A stretch of 64,000 bases of DNA from Thamnaconus septentrionalis (lineage: Eukaryota > Chordata > Actinopteri > Tetraodontiformes > Monacanthidae): NCBI GenBank assembly GCA_009823395.1, contig CM020518.1, forward strand, positions 12,520,501 through 12,584,500. The letters run 5' to 3'. Position 1 is the first letter of the stretch. Each line of letters starts with the position of its first letter. Both the position numbers and the translations under genes were made by a program. Under the pieces are notes generated by a model. The model saw only the letters and a program-made list of their open reading frames with translations, had not been told where the DNA came from and searched no databases. Shown here piece by piece: positions 36,719 to 48,421 of the stretch.

Positions 36719-37631
36719 CAGGGGAGTGGCCAACGCGCAGACAAATGAAATTTTGAAAAAAAACGACCTCTCTATCAATCCCATTTCCAACACATTAGAC
36801 GAGGAAGCACTTTTTCTCCCGGCGCCGGGGCCCTGCTGCCGTGCGCTAATGGTGGATATACAGTGACACCGTAATGATCCGGCCACGGCCAGCGGAGCAC
36901 AGGGCGCATCGATCGCGAGGGGGCTGATTTATTGCGGGTTACGGCTGATTATTGGGCCATTCATCAGTCTAGGATTACCCTATCAATAAACTGCTTAGCT
37001 TTGTTTGTAAAGTGCTTGCCGGGGCCGCGGAGACGGGCGAGCGCGAAAGCCGGCAAAAAAAAAAAAAAACCCCGCCGACGGACCACCGTCAGCTGGTATT
37101 TCCACTCGGAGAGATTTTTTGCTATTAATACCTCGGGTTGTTTCCTCACTGCCCGGAGTGGCCGGAGACAAACTGCGTTACAAAAAAAATATAACGACGC
37201 CGGATATTGATGTTGCTGCCACGTGCGGCCGCGTGATTAGTTTTAGTGCGATGAAATACGGCGACGTTGGTGCCCCGCTTTGGCAGGTTTTTCTTTTTTT
37301 TTTTAAATTTCTAAATTTATGTCAGCGGGGGTCACCCGCCGGCGTACGCACACGGCTTGACATTTGTGATGAAAACAAGCCAACAAAAAACAGCATGTGG
37401 GTTAAATATTTCACAACAAGGTTGCTATTATTTTCTCCTTTCATCATTCCAACTTCGGCATCATACAACAAGAGTGGCATAAAAATAAGTTTAATGTCGA
37501 TGTAATCGCAACCTAGCGCAAAATTTCCGAAGCGGGAACAGGAAAAGTGCAAACTATTCGCACGTAGCTTTAAAAAAAAAAAATAGCTCTCCCAAACTGA
37601 CGTTATTGTAAAAGGTAGTGCTGTGCTTCTG

Positions 37632-37645
37632 TCGCCCCCTAGTGG
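37632..37645 (-). promoter_or_regulatory. CTCF-like motif
   Basis: The minus strand reads CCACTAGGGGGCGA, matching 13 of 14 positions of the CTCF core, including all of CCACTAGGGGGCG. Binding is inferred only. Confidence 0.45.
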
Positions 37646-38303
37646 CAACGAAAGTGTTGAGATAAACATCTAAAGACTCCTCACAATGGTTTTAATTGCA
37701 GTAATACACATGGATTTCGCCTCGTTACTGCCCAGTTGAAACCTGCGACGCAGAGCGAGAGCAATGTAGCCATACGTTGAGCTAGCTAGCATATTTAAAT
37801 CAGTACAAAAGCTAGTTTTCAAATATTGTTGTACTTTAATTAGAATTCTATCGATCTTCCATACAGGCTAACTCCTACACTCAGGGTCGCAGGGTTAGCA
37901 AATGTAATTCACAGTGTGTTTTTTTTTTTTTTTATTGGAAAGTAATGTTTAAAGCTTATCATACTTTGATTAACGCTAACTGCTACGTTGCGAACACTCA
38001 CTGGAATTTACGTATTTTTCTTTTACAAAATTATTAACTCGTGAAGATTTACCCCAAACAAACACTTGCTGATGTTTACACCAAGGGATGAGGTCAGCAT
38101 AACCAAGTCACTCAGAAGACTTTCGGAAAAACCTGGCAAACAAATGCGATTCCTCTCCCCTGTTAGGAAATACGACAGCAGCCGGGTCCGGGGGGGGGGG
38201 GGGAATACAGCCTCTGTCACTTTGCCAGCAGCTTTACGGCGTGCCGTAAAGCAGGCGGGCGGCGGGCGGCCGGGTGGTGGGATTCGCCGGTGTTGCTCGT
38301 CTC

Positions 38304-38333
38304 CCACCACCACCACCACCACCACCACCACCA
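38304..38333. repeat. (CAC)n microsatellite
   Basis: About ten CAC units. Confidence 0.9.
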
Positions 38334-38560
38334 GCCATTACCGCCACCTGGAGCACGACTTTAACAACAGCGAGCAAATTGAGAATAGTGATTTTCCTAT
38401 AAAAAAAAAAAAAAAAAGTAAAGAAAAAAGAAAAACAGCCCTCAGGAAGCTTGTTTAATGAGAAGGTTTGATGAGAGCGGGCGTCCTCCGTGCCAAATGA
38501 TGGCCCCACCTCGCCGCCAAACCCGTTTGCGTTTGAGTGGGCAGTTAAACATTCCAGAGT

Positions 38561-38908
38561 GGAGGTGGGCAAACTTTTTGACTGGTGGATCTAAAATTTG
38601 ACAGGAGGGACCGGAGCAGGATGAGGTGGATGGAGAATTTTGGTGGCCCCACCTCATAGGAGGAAAAACATATCATGGGATGTGTACAAATGTGCTTTAA
38701 TGCCAATTGACAATGAACAAAAATAAAGTTCCAACAAAAATCAATGTCTTTGAAGGCCCACTGTATTCAGCTCTTTCTTGAAATGGATGAAATGCAGCTA
38801 TTTTATGACTTACTTACTATTAATACAATTTCTTCAACTTCGGCGGGCCGGATTAAAATGCTTAATGGGCTGCTTATGGCCCCCGGGCCGTAGTGTGCCT
38901 ACGCCTTG
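38561..38908 (+). mobile_element. hAT-like MITE family C, copy
   Basis: Left end GGTGGGCAAACTTTTTGACTGG. The interior has GACCGGAGCAGGATGAGG, CACCTCATAGGAGGAAAAA and ATGGGATGTGTA, and the right end is CCCCCGGGCCGTAGTGTGCC. Collinear with the copies at 46113, 48041 and 48830. About 350 bp, no coding capacity. No clear target-site duplication at this copy. Confidence 0.75.
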
Positions 38909-39424
38909 TTCCATAGCCTCACGGACACCCTGGCAAGCAGCAGAGTCCGCCACCCCCCCACCCCGAACCCCCCCCCCTCCTCCGTCTCTCGTGCTTGTAA
39001 AAAAAAAAAAAAGAAAAAAAAGAAAAAACCCGACTTCACAGCGGCGTCGTAAAAAGCAGACATAATGCCGTCGTAAACATGTCACGACACCTGCCATAAA
39101 CATTGATGACTGTTTATGAACGAGGATGATAAATTGGGACGCGGTGGCTTCTCTCTCTCTCTTTCTCTCTTTCTCTCCTCTCCTCTGTTTTTGTACTTGT
39201 CGGATGCTGCTCAGCCAAATCGCGGTCGGAGAAACGCGACGGTTCCGAGCGCTGGCGAGTGGGTCGGGAAAAACGCTGAGCTGAGCTCGGCGGGACGCCG
39301 TCCAACTGGAGGCAGGGGAGGGCGTCGGGTTTCGGAGCCCCAAGTTTGACGTCGAGCGCTTTGCTCTTCTCCGGAGGATAAAGCCATAGCTTAGCGACTG
39401 TAGCCGTATAGCCATAGCGATTAA

Positions 39425-39866
39425 ACCGTAGGTGTCAAACTGTGGCCCGCGGGCCAAATTTGGCCAGCAGTGTCGTTATATTTATTTTGACGAGTTTTTT
39501 TATTCAAAATCAAATTAAAGTTACTTATTGTGTAGTATTAAGCTTTGCTTGTTTCATATTTAGGTTGAAGCAAAACTTGTTCGGCTCCATATAAAAAGGT
39601 TCATAACTGGAGGAAGATTTATTTCAGTGAATATCAATGTTGGCCCGCGACTTTGTCCAAGTTTTACATTTTGACCCCACTGTGTATTTGGGTTTGACAC
39701 CCTTGGTATATACAGTTGTATAATTTTATTGTTAAGTTATGGACATATTATACTATTGACAGATACATCAGTGTTTTCTTGCACCTCTATGAAATGTCGG
39801 TGGGCCAAATATAATGCCACCGCAGGCCAAATTTGGCCCCGCGAGCCAGAGTTTGACACCTACGGT
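39425..39866 (+). mobile_element. hAT-like MITE family D, composite with 17-bp terminal inverted repeat
   Basis: The first and last 17 bases (39425-39441 and 39850-39866) are exact inverse complements, and the similarity continues imperfectly for about 40 more bases, including CCAAATTTGGCC. A second right-end signature (GGGTTTGACACCC) lies internally at about 39690-39703, so one element has probably inserted beside or inside another, or an arm was duplicated. Confidence 0.7.
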
Positions 39867-39934
39867 ACACACGATGTAAACGTCTTGTATTTTTCTGTCT
39901 TAATCTAATTTATTTTTTTTAATCAACACAATTT

Positions 39935-40042
39935 TCCTTCCTTTGTTGCACTACATTGTTGCTGCAATTATACAAATGTCCCCAATGTGGGATCAATAAA
40001 GGATTCGATTCCATTCGATTCTATTCTATTCTAATAAATAAA
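39935..40042 (+). mobile_element. 3' tail of a LINE or SINE retroposon with (ATTCT)n
   Basis: CCCCAATGTGGGATCAATAAAGG followed by a degenerate GATTC/ATTCT repeat, shortened here in quotation, matches the 3' end common to several teleost non-LTR elements. Only the last hundred bases are present, as expected of 5'-truncated insertion. Confidence 0.5.
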
Positions 40043-40214
40043 AGAGCAGTAATGATGCCACTTTCCCCCTCCAGGTGGTCCGGAGGCCCCCGGGATGCGG
40101 CGGTCTCTGAGGTAAAACACGACGCCGTGCACTCTGCGTGACCCCCACCCCTCCACCCCCTCTCTCGCCTCCCGGTGCAGCACACCTGCTGAGGCGGAGC
40201 TATCATTGAGGCCG

Positions 40215-40218
<4 letters not shown>

Positions 40219-40251
<33 letters not shown>
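40219..40251. repeat. (CA)n microsatellite
   Basis: About 16 CA units, flanked by CACG variants. Confidence 0.9.
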
Positions 40252-40255
<4 letters not shown>

Positions 40256-42429
40256 GCACGCAAACGCAGGTGCGAAGCCCTGCTTTACGAGCGCTGTCAT
40301 AAACGCATGAGTTAGGGAGCGCGGAGCGGCGGCCTTTGTATTGAAGCGATGTCAGCGCATCCAATAAGGCGATGCGGAACAGATGTTGCGTGAGCTTTAT
40401 GTACTCGGTGCGCTAACGCTGTCAAGAAGCCCCCCCCCCCAACAGCCTCACTCTTCCGCGAGGTGGGAGGGAGGGGGGGGCACTCAAAGACAAATGTGTT
40501 GGTAATTTACAAGTGTGCTTAAATACCCATTATTCTTCCCTCGGCAGAGCTCTCCGAGGATCGGCCGCCGCTCATTTATCACCCGCTATCCGCAGAGGGG
40601 AGGTTGGGTGATTGGGGTGGGGTGGGGGGGGGGGTGAGGAATAGGCAGAGAACTTCTTGCCGGATTGTTTCAACTCGACTCGACCGGTTTAGCCGGAAAA
40701 TGTTAGCGCTCGCAGCGCTAACGCTAGCGCGCCAGCTAAAAACAAAGGGCGCTCACAGGAGCACCCCCGAACTCTTCAGGCGACGTTTTCACCAACGGCT
40801 TCGTGCCGCCGACGCTAGCTTGCGCGCTTCCTACCGGATGAGGCGCGGCCGCCGGAGGCAAAGCGTGGGAGAGCGCAAAGAAAACGACAAACACGCAACT
40901 TTATTTACCGCACTTTTAATCAGATTTTCTTTTTACGTCACGAGCATTTTTCTGGTTTTTGCGCTGATCCGTCCTCTGTGGTTCTCTGCCCAAACGCACA
41001 CTGATTTATGGACGTCTGGATTCCAGGACGGCTTCGCTCGCCAAAGGAGCCGCTAAATGACGCTATCTGTGACGCGGGAGTTGGAGCCATAAGAAAAAAA
41101 AAAAACCAAGCCAGAGGAGTCGGAAACAGAAACAGGGGGTTGGAAAGCTTGATGCGCGCTGATGATTTATAAACATATATATATTTTTTAATTTCCTTTT
41201 CCAATTCCAATGACGCTAGCCTGGTTAGCAAGTCACGCTAGCAATAATACAAGCTGGATGAATTAGCCTCCCCTTGTTTTTAAAAAATACCTCAGTCGCC
41301 AGACATGCGATACTTCATTGTGTTAAAAAAAAAACCAGACAAAAAAAGTACACAATGCCAAAAAAAAACGCAGGGCCGCTGGCGGCCTCACGTCGGCCGT
41401 TTATAACAGTGTCACAGTAAATAACGGGCAGACAGCTTGATCCCGGGGAGTTTTAAAGGGAAGGGTGGGAATTCAATCCCCCCCCCCGGCCCCCTCCCCC
41501 CTTGCTCCACGCCAGAGAAGGAATGCTAATACGACACAGACGAGGGGGGAATCCGGCGAGAGCCAAGCTAGCTGGAGGGAGGGGTTGCAGGGGGGGGGCG
41601 GAGCCTCTGGGTGGGGGGGTGCGTCTTCTTCTGGCGTCTCGCACCTTTCATGCTGTTCAGTGAGATTACATTTCAAAAAAAAAAAGAAAAGAACAGAAAA
41701 AAAACGCAACGGACAAGACGGACGAGATCATCAATCAGACAGGCGCGAAACTCACACACACACACACACACGCCCGCGCCCGCGCCCGCACGCGCTCCTC
41801 TGCGGCGATGGCTGCTGGCTGTGTCTGTTTGCAGGAGTCATAAATCAATGCTGAGTTGTCAGAGAGTTTAAACACGAGCTGGAGGGGAAACAGAGCGTCG
41901 CAGCCGTCAGCGCTCGGCGCTGCACCCGTCTCCTCCTCTTCCTCCTCCTCCTCCTCCCCCTCCCCCTCCTCCACCTCTTCCGCCTCCTCACCTTCTTCTT
42001 CCTCCTCCTCCTCCTCCTCCTTCGTCTTCCCCCTCATCTTTGGCTCCCCGCCAACGTCAGATGTCGTGACAGAGGACAGTTAATGCCGGGGTTGTTAGCG
42101 AGGCCGCGCGGCCCCCCTCACCCACTGCCCTCCCCCGTCGCCGAACCCCCTTCGCTAATTGATGCGAAGCACACTTGGGGTCTTCGCGGACTTTGTCTCA
42201 CTCTTTTTGTTTCACAAAAAAAAAAAAATGAAAAAATAAAAAAGTTGAAGTGTTTGTGTTTTCTGCCTTACGCGGCCGTGAATCAGCGCAAAGGCGACGT
42301 CGCGCTGTTTTGATAGCAGCTCCCCCTGTTTAGCGCCGTAATTTCAGCGCCCACCCCCCCCACTCCAGGGAAACACAGCTAAACACAAAGTTAGCGGAGT
42401 GCAACGACGCTGCAAAAAGGACAACGAGA
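40252..42429. other. GC-rich unique sequence, no gene recognised
   Basis: Contains C-runs, a G4-type run at 40604-40635, and a short palindrome at 40702-40722. A (CA)n/(CCCG)n tract lies at 41754-41795 and a pyrimidine-rich (CTC)n block at 41925-42021. GC-rich low-complexity frames cross it, but none resembles a family. Confidence 0.5.
41925..42021. repeat. (CTC)n pyrimidine-rich block
   Basis: Nearly all pyrimidine on the plus strand, mostly CTC and TTC units, with a few single interruptions. It yields poly-serine or poly-glutamate frames that are artefacts. Confidence 0.85.
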
Positions 42430-42845
42430 CGTGCTTGGCCCGCAGCGTCTTTATATTTGGCCCCGCGAGGCCGATACAAAACTGAGCTGACCCGCCGTTA
42501 TTACATAGTACGTCTAACCGCTAATACTACAAATCCCAGAATGCTATGCTGGTATTTTGGCACATCAATCAGGATAGGATATTAATTGATGGATGTCATT
42601 GTCATTACTAAATTGGTTTATTGTTGTTATCTTATTTTTAAATTTATTATCAGCCTGTGAAAAAAAAGGTTACAGTTGAACTCAAAATCAAGGCTGCAAA
42701 TAAAAAAAGAGGCTTTGAAAAGGTTCATTGTTCTGTCTGGAGGAAGATTTTTTTTTTTTCACTAAATATCAACGTTGGCCCCCCCGACTTTGTCCAAGTT
42801 TTAAATCTTGGCGCCTCCGAGTATTTGAGTTTGACACCCCTGCAG
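42430..42845 (+). mobile_element. hAT-like MITE family D, copy
   Basis: Collinear with 35917-36386. It has TTGGCCCGCAGCGTCTTTATA at the left, shortened in comparison, ACTACAAATCCCAGAATGCT in the middle, then TCTGGAGGAAGATTT, and GAGTTTGACACCCCTGCAG at the right. The left terminus is worn. Non-coding. Confidence 0.65.
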
Positions 42846-44304
42846 TAGAGTGTCATTTTCTGAACGTACCGACTGGGAGTTCACACTGGGATATCAGCAA
42901 TTCCAATATCAACACGAGGGGCACGCGGCTAGCTAGCTCGGAGCTAGTGTAGTCCCACACGAGGCCGAGACCTCAAACTAGCGCGTTAGCTTAATGAGAA
43001 CAGACTCCAACCTTGAACCCTACCCCCTTTGGCCCCTTATTGTGAGTTTTTTCTTCTTCTTCTTCCTTTTTTTCTTTAACTACAACTGCTGCACATTCAT
43101 CGCCCGCAGGGGAAGCAAAATAAACTTCTTTTCTTCTCTTTTGTATGGACTGTTTGCACTTTGCTGGCCCCCCCGACTTTGAAATATTCCCTCCAGACAA
43201 CAAACGTCCCTTTGACTCCTCGAGATGAAACTTTTCATATAGACAGAGATAGAGAGAGTGCTTTCACTCATGGTTGTGATGCTTTTCATTGAAGTCAACT
43301 TGGACAAGCCAATTCACCACGCTACCTGGCAATTAGCAGGATTCATGGAAGTGCAGAACATTGAAGAATTGATCACATGCTGGTTTGCCTCCTGCTTACG
43401 CTGTCGCTTGACCTAGTTTGCTGGGAGTTTAGCAGCCAGCATCCTGCCCCGTGTTTACACCCATAATACGACCGTTTTCATCCCCGCATCCCTGTGAAGC
43501 GGCCTGGCGTGACGAGGCGCCCGCAGTCCGTGAGGTCTCGGGGAAAGAGCGCGTTGAGCCGCCAAACGACAGAAACGCTCCCTCCGCGCCTCCCGCAGGG
43601 GTCAGAAGTGGACGAAAAGCAGCCGCAATGCCGGGAGGTGGATTTAGAGGCCGGAGGATACGTATCGCAGTGTCCTTTGTGACATCACGAAGGGCTCATT
43701 TCCAGAGCTGCGTGTGATGAATGCCTTCTTTTCCTAATGGGTGTGTTTCTCCCCCCCTCCTCATTTGTCAGGAATGCACTGACAAGGCCCGAGACGCTGG
43801 CGAAGCCTCGCAAATCTGCAGTAAGCTGAGAGTAAATATCCTTTCAACTTGAAACGGGTGATTCATCGCCGCCCAAACCAACAGCTAGCCGTCCGGTTAG
43901 CGACGTCAGCCGCTGCAACTGCTTCCTGCGTCCCTACGCGGCGTTGGCTACTGTTTTCCCAGCGAGTGAGGATGGATCCTTTACAATCTGGTGACTCCTG
44001 CTCTTTCACCTCCCGCAGTTAAAACAACCTTTTTTTTTTTTTTTTTTAAATGTGCCGTCGCGTGTATTATTTTGTTTTTATTTTTTATTTTTTTGCTTAC
44101 GGGTGGAGTCGAGAGAGGGGTTTGGGCTGTCAGGCTTGTGATGTGGACAGCTGAGAACTGTTGTAAGGGGATCCGCTGCTGATGACAGTGATGATAGCAG
44201 CGGCTTATTGGCCTGTAACTCCGCTGTCTGCTGTTATAGCAGCGCTGACAGATACAGACCACCCACTCTCCTCTGGCCAGAACACATTCATCATACTCTG
44301 AACT

Positions 44305-44308
<4 letters not shown>

Positions 44309-44343
<35 letters not shown>
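44309..44343. repeat. (CT)n microsatellite
   Basis: About 17 CT units followed by a T-run. Confidence 0.9.
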
Positions 44344-44351
<8 letters not shown>

Positions 44352-44759
44352 TCTTCTCTTTCCACCGCAACATCGAAGCCCGCCGGGCAAGGAAAAAAAA
44401 TATATATATATACTCGGAGAGCAAACAACGACGCGGTTCCAACTCCCGAGGAGGAGAAGGGATGTTATAGATTTGCAGGACGGCCAAAATGTCAGGATTT
44501 TCCAAAAGTATCTGGTTTATATTGAGAGGCTGACCGCGGCGGAGCGGGCCAGCGCTGCGGTATGAAGTGCGGGGCGAGCTCGCCGAGTGCCATCTGACTC
44601 ATTCCACTGCATTCCCTTCCCCTCCCTCCATCTGAACTCCTGACTAAAATTAAATTGCACTTCTGCAACCGCCGCTTGCCGCCGCCGCCGCCGCCGCTAC
44701 ACACCCACTTCTCAAGAAAATCCATTGTTTCTCGTACCGGTGGACGGTTTTTCGGGAGG

Positions 44760-44788
44760 TTTTATTTATTTATTTATTTATTTATTTT
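44760..44788. repeat. (TTTA)n microsatellite
   Basis: About seven TTTA units. Confidence 0.9.
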
Positions 44789-45027
44789 TGCCCACTCGCT
44801 ACCGACACCTATGCGAGCGCGCAGCCACCGAGCGCAGTACTCAGAGCTAAGTCGGAGTTCTATTTTATACTCGATTACATCGACGCAATCGGAAGAAAAT
44901 GCGGCGGCAATAGAGAAGGAGACGAAATGGGCTTTTTGCTAGCAAGTCCGCCTTGGCTGGTTTAGGCAAGCACGCACAGTCTAAGCCAGTTTTCCGCCTG
45001 ATGTTTTAAGCTGCTAAGCGTCTAACC

Positions 45028-45150
45028 CAGTGGTGGCAAACGTTTTGACCGGTGGAGCCACAACGGGTTCTAAAAAAATCTGACGGAGGGGGCCGGAGCA
45101 GGAGCAGATGGATGGAGAAAAAATTTATATAAAAGTGCACAACAGGCTAC
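45028..45150 (+). mobile_element. hAT-like MITE family C, left-end fragment
   Basis: CAGTGGTGGCAAACGTTTTGACC then GGAGGGGGCCGGAGCAGGAGC, each shortened by comparison, align with the left 120 bases of the family C copies. The right half is missing. The 8 bases left of the end (GTCTAACC) share the CTAAC core seen at other family C insertion sites. Confidence 0.6.
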
Positions 45151-45559
45151 TCCAGCTTTAGCTAGCGCTAGCTATGGAGTTTGCAAAGTAAGAGCAGCCA
45201 GTTTACCTCAAGTGGGCGCTTTCAAGACTGCTGGTTTTTGAGCTTTTCATAGGCGAGGGGAGGACAAGACTTCTTCCTGGTTAGCACTGTTGCTTGCCAG
45301 CGAAGTCAGGCCGCTTTTTTTTTTTTTTAAAGCATACCGACGCGTGAGAGATTGCGAGATTGCCTCTTGACACAGCGCTGCCACATTAATCATGAGCTTT
45401 TCGCTATTCCGTTCCACAAATGCCAGACTTGTGGAGCACCGGTTGGAATTAAACCGCAGCATTCCTAAAAAAAAAATAAAAAAAATAGTGGTAAATATAA
45501 ATCGCTGATTGCTGAAAAACCAGTTCCCGAGAACCTAATGGTTTTTTGATGAAGGTGTA

Positions 45560-45561
<2 letters not shown>

Positions 45562-45591
<30 letters not shown>
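45562..45591. repeat. (GT)n microsatellite
   Basis: About 15 GT units. Confidence 0.9.
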
Positions 45592-45592
<1 letters not shown>

Positions 45593-46112
45593 CTTTTTGT
45601 TTGTTTTGTTTTTTTGCAAACATCAACACATTAACAAGCGCAAGATTTGGACGTGGGTATAAACACAGCTTGATGGAAGGAGCGTGAATGCACAGAGGGG
45701 GTGGAAAAGCTGCGGTATCGGTAAATACAATCAAGACCAACGGGAACGGATAGAAATGACTTGCTTATGTTGCAAAGCTATTCAGATATTTATTCAACTT
45801 TTGTGCTCTGGCCAATTTATAAAAAAAAAAAATTAAAAAAAAACAACAACAACAACACAGACTTGCATTGTGTGGACTCAGGAGGGATAATAATAAACTG
45901 AGGCACAAAACTGGGAGCAAAATGCCAGGGTCGCATTCCGCTGGATTTATATAAATGAATATATTCTACGTACTAGCACTGGCCCACCTCCTCCTAAATT
46001 CCTTACTCTGCGTGAGTGAATAAAAAGCAGCCGCGCCATTGGCTCCTTGTCACTCAGCAAACCGCAAATATTATATACATAAATACGTTGGGGATAAATA
46101 CAGCTGCTAGCT

Positions 46113-46492
46113 CGGGCATTGGCAAACTATGGCCCGGGGGCCATATGCGGTCCATTATGCTTTTAATCCGGCCTGCCGCAGCAAGTATATTACTGTTAAG
46201 TAAGTAACGTGATAGCTGTGTTTCATCCAGTTTTTTCAGTGTTTTAAGAGTCGTTTCAATAAAGAGCTAAATACCGCGGGGCTTTCAAGATACATATTTA
46301 GTCACAGCGCTTTTGTTCATTTTCAACGGACATTAAAGCACACGTTTTCAACACATCCCATAATATATTTTTTTCTCCTGTCAAGGTGGACCACCAAAAC
46401 ACTCCATCCATCTGTCCCTGGCCTGGCCCCCCCTCTGCCAAAATTTTACAACCCATTTCGGCCCCACCAGTCAAAAGGTCTGCCCACCCCTG
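46113..46492 (-). mobile_element. hAT-like MITE family C, copy with perfect 8-bp target duplication
   Basis: Inverted relative to the copies at 38561 and 48041, 380 bp long. Both flanks are TGCTAGCT (46105-46112 and 46493-46500), an exact 8-bp target-site duplication. That length is diagnostic of the hAT superfamily. The outer end reads CAGGGGTGGGCAGAC on the minus strand. Non-coding, so it must have been mobilised by a transposase from elsewhere. Confidence 0.85.
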
Positions 46493-46500
46493 TGCTAGCT

Positions 46501-47287
46501 AGTAGGCTAGCTAGAATAGCCATGACAGGAGCGCAAGCGTCTCTCTTCCCCTCTTGTTCTCCGTCATTGACCGACTCACTGTCCGTCTCCACCGGGCGCG
46601 GACGTGACGTCAGGGGCTCGCGCCTCAACAGCGAAGCGCCGCCGCCGCCGCCACCGCCGCTGAATAGGCCTGATTCATCTCATCTCTGGCGAGTGATTCC
46701 TGCCATGTCCGCCGCACTCCCCTCCATCCCTCTCTCCCTTACCTCCCTCTCTCTCTCTCTCCTCTCTCCCTGCGTCCCCGACAGTGATTAATGACCCTCA
46801 GCTGCTGTGTGCTTCCTCGCTGACACTCCCATCTTTCTTCCTCTCCTTTCTGCGCCCGCGAGAAGGATTAAAGTGGGAGAATCCGGCCAAAAAACACAAT
46901 CGATGCCACATGTCTTTAGAGTCGGGGGGGTGGCGGGAGGGGAGGGGGGGGGGGGCGTGCGGTGGTGGAAAAACCCCTGACGTCGCCGGGGCGGCACTCT
47001 GGACGCTTCCGAGATGTAGATAAGTCGCTGCGATGACTAAGGGGGGAACGTCCACGGAGAGCCTCGACAAATCGGGCTGAGAATAGAATCACCCTGGATG
47101 CCTCGCTCACTGGGCGTCGGGTGTCATCGGTTGGAAAAGTGCGATGCTCACAGGATGCAGTGAGTCTCAATACGGAGAGTTGACGTGCATGTGGGCACAC
47201 TGTGTATACATTCTGTTGCGTTACACTTACGTTAATTAGGATAGTATTATGTAAAATGTATGATATGGATGACTATGCATATAAATA

Positions 47288-47321
<34 letters not shown>

Positions 47322-48040
47322 CATATATATACATGATATTAAAAAATGTATATAAAATGTAATAGTATATTTTTATTTCTATATGAATAGTACTATAAGC
47401 AGGGAAGTCAGCATGTATTAATATGTTTAGATTCTTTCTATTATGCTTTTTGCTTCTTTTTTGCCATTTTAATCTGTTATTCATTTTGTCAGCCTCTCTC
47501 TACGATTTAAATTGCCGATTTGTTTCATTTTATTGCCATACTCGAAATAAACACAGCTAAACAAAACTAATCTAAAACACATGAAACGAAAGTGGGAGAG
47601 ACATCTGGATCGCCTGCGAGCGCAGTTTAAACAAACTCCATTCGCGCGCCGCCGCTCTCACAATTGAACCGTCGTACATCACGAGCGACGGAGGCTAATC
47701 AGTCGGAGGCTTTTGGATGTCACCACTTTCAACAGCGGGCGAATCAATCACGTCGGTCGTGCACACTGTCACAATTAACACAAAAGTCAGAAAATTTGGA
47801 AATCCAACGTCACTCAAGCTAACCAAAGTAAAGAAAACACAGCAAAAAATGTTTTTTTTTGTATCTACTCTGGGAGAAACTTCAAAGTCATTTAGTTAGC
47901 AAGGAGTCGAAACAAGCTGCGGTCGACAGAAGTAGAAACACACCGAAGCCACGCAAGCTAGGAGGCGATTCGGTAGCGGCGGTGGCTAGCGGCAGTGGAT
48001 AGCGGCAATGGCTAGCTGCAGCAGCTAGCAGCGACTAACG
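46501..48040. other. Unique sequence, no gene recognised
   Basis: Contains a (CCG)n-type run at 46640-46660, a (CT)n-rich stretch near 46722-46770, a G-run at 46925-46957 and a TA microsatellite at 47278-47335. At 47940-48035 the words GCTAGC and GCGGC repeat loosely. No exon was recognised. Confidence 0.5.
47278..47335. repeat. TA microsatellite
   Basis: Imperfect (TA)n with TACA interruptions, about 58 nt. Confidence 0.9.
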
Positions 48041-48421
48041 CAAGGGTGGGCAAACTTCTTGACTGGTGTGGCCACAATGGCTTCTAAAATTTGACAGAGG
48101 GACCGGAGCAGCAGCAGATGGATGGAGTGTTTTTGTGACCCACCTCATAGGAGGAAAAAATATATTATGGGATGTGTAGAAAACGTGTGTTTTAATGTCC
48201 ATTGAAAATGAACAAAAGCGACTTAACATCTGTCTTGAAAGCCCAACGGTGTTTAGCCCTTCATTGAAATGACTCTAAAAACACTGACAACCTGGAATGA
48301 AATAAATCTATTTTAATAACTTGCTTACTATTAATTTTAATCTCTTCAAGTTTGGCGAGCCAGATTAAAAAAGCGTAACGGGACCGCGTACGGCCCCCGG
48401 GCCGTAGTTTGCCCATGCCTG
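48041..48421 (+). mobile_element. hAT-like MITE family C, copy
   Basis: 381 bp, left end CAAGGGTGGGCAAACTTCTTG and right end TTTGCCCATGCCTG. The flanks GACTAACG (48033-48040) and GGCTAACG (48422-48429) match at 7 of 8 bases, consistent with a slightly decayed 8-bp hAT target duplication. Confidence 0.8.

Larger units (their letters stand above)
36470..38560. other. Unique sequence, no gene recognised
   Basis: 36540-36660 and 36840-37000 are dense in homeodomain-type words: CATTAATTG at 36559, TCATTAATCAG at 36637-36647, TGATTTATTG at 36925-36934, GGATTA at 36972, and TATCAATAAA at 36981-36990. A purine tract lies at 36669-36718, a CTCF-like motif at 37632-37645, a G-run near 38191-38203 and (CAC)n at 38304-38333. 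No exon was recognised. Confidence 0.5.
42846..45027. other. Unique sequence, no gene recognised
   Basis: Contains a TTC/TTT pyrimidine stretch at 43049-43079, T-runs at 44031-44047, (CT)n at 44309-44343, (GCC)n near 44679-44697 and (TTTA)n at 44760-44788. Nothing coding was recognised. Confidence 0.5.

Noticed and set aside
38834..39457. 207-residue minus-strand open frame
   Set aside because: Runs through part of a MITE, an A-rich tract and a CT-rich tract; no recognisable domain.
44309..44343. CRISPR-like regular repeats
   Set aside because: All regular repeats in the window are microsatellites without unique spacers, and the genome is eukaryotic.
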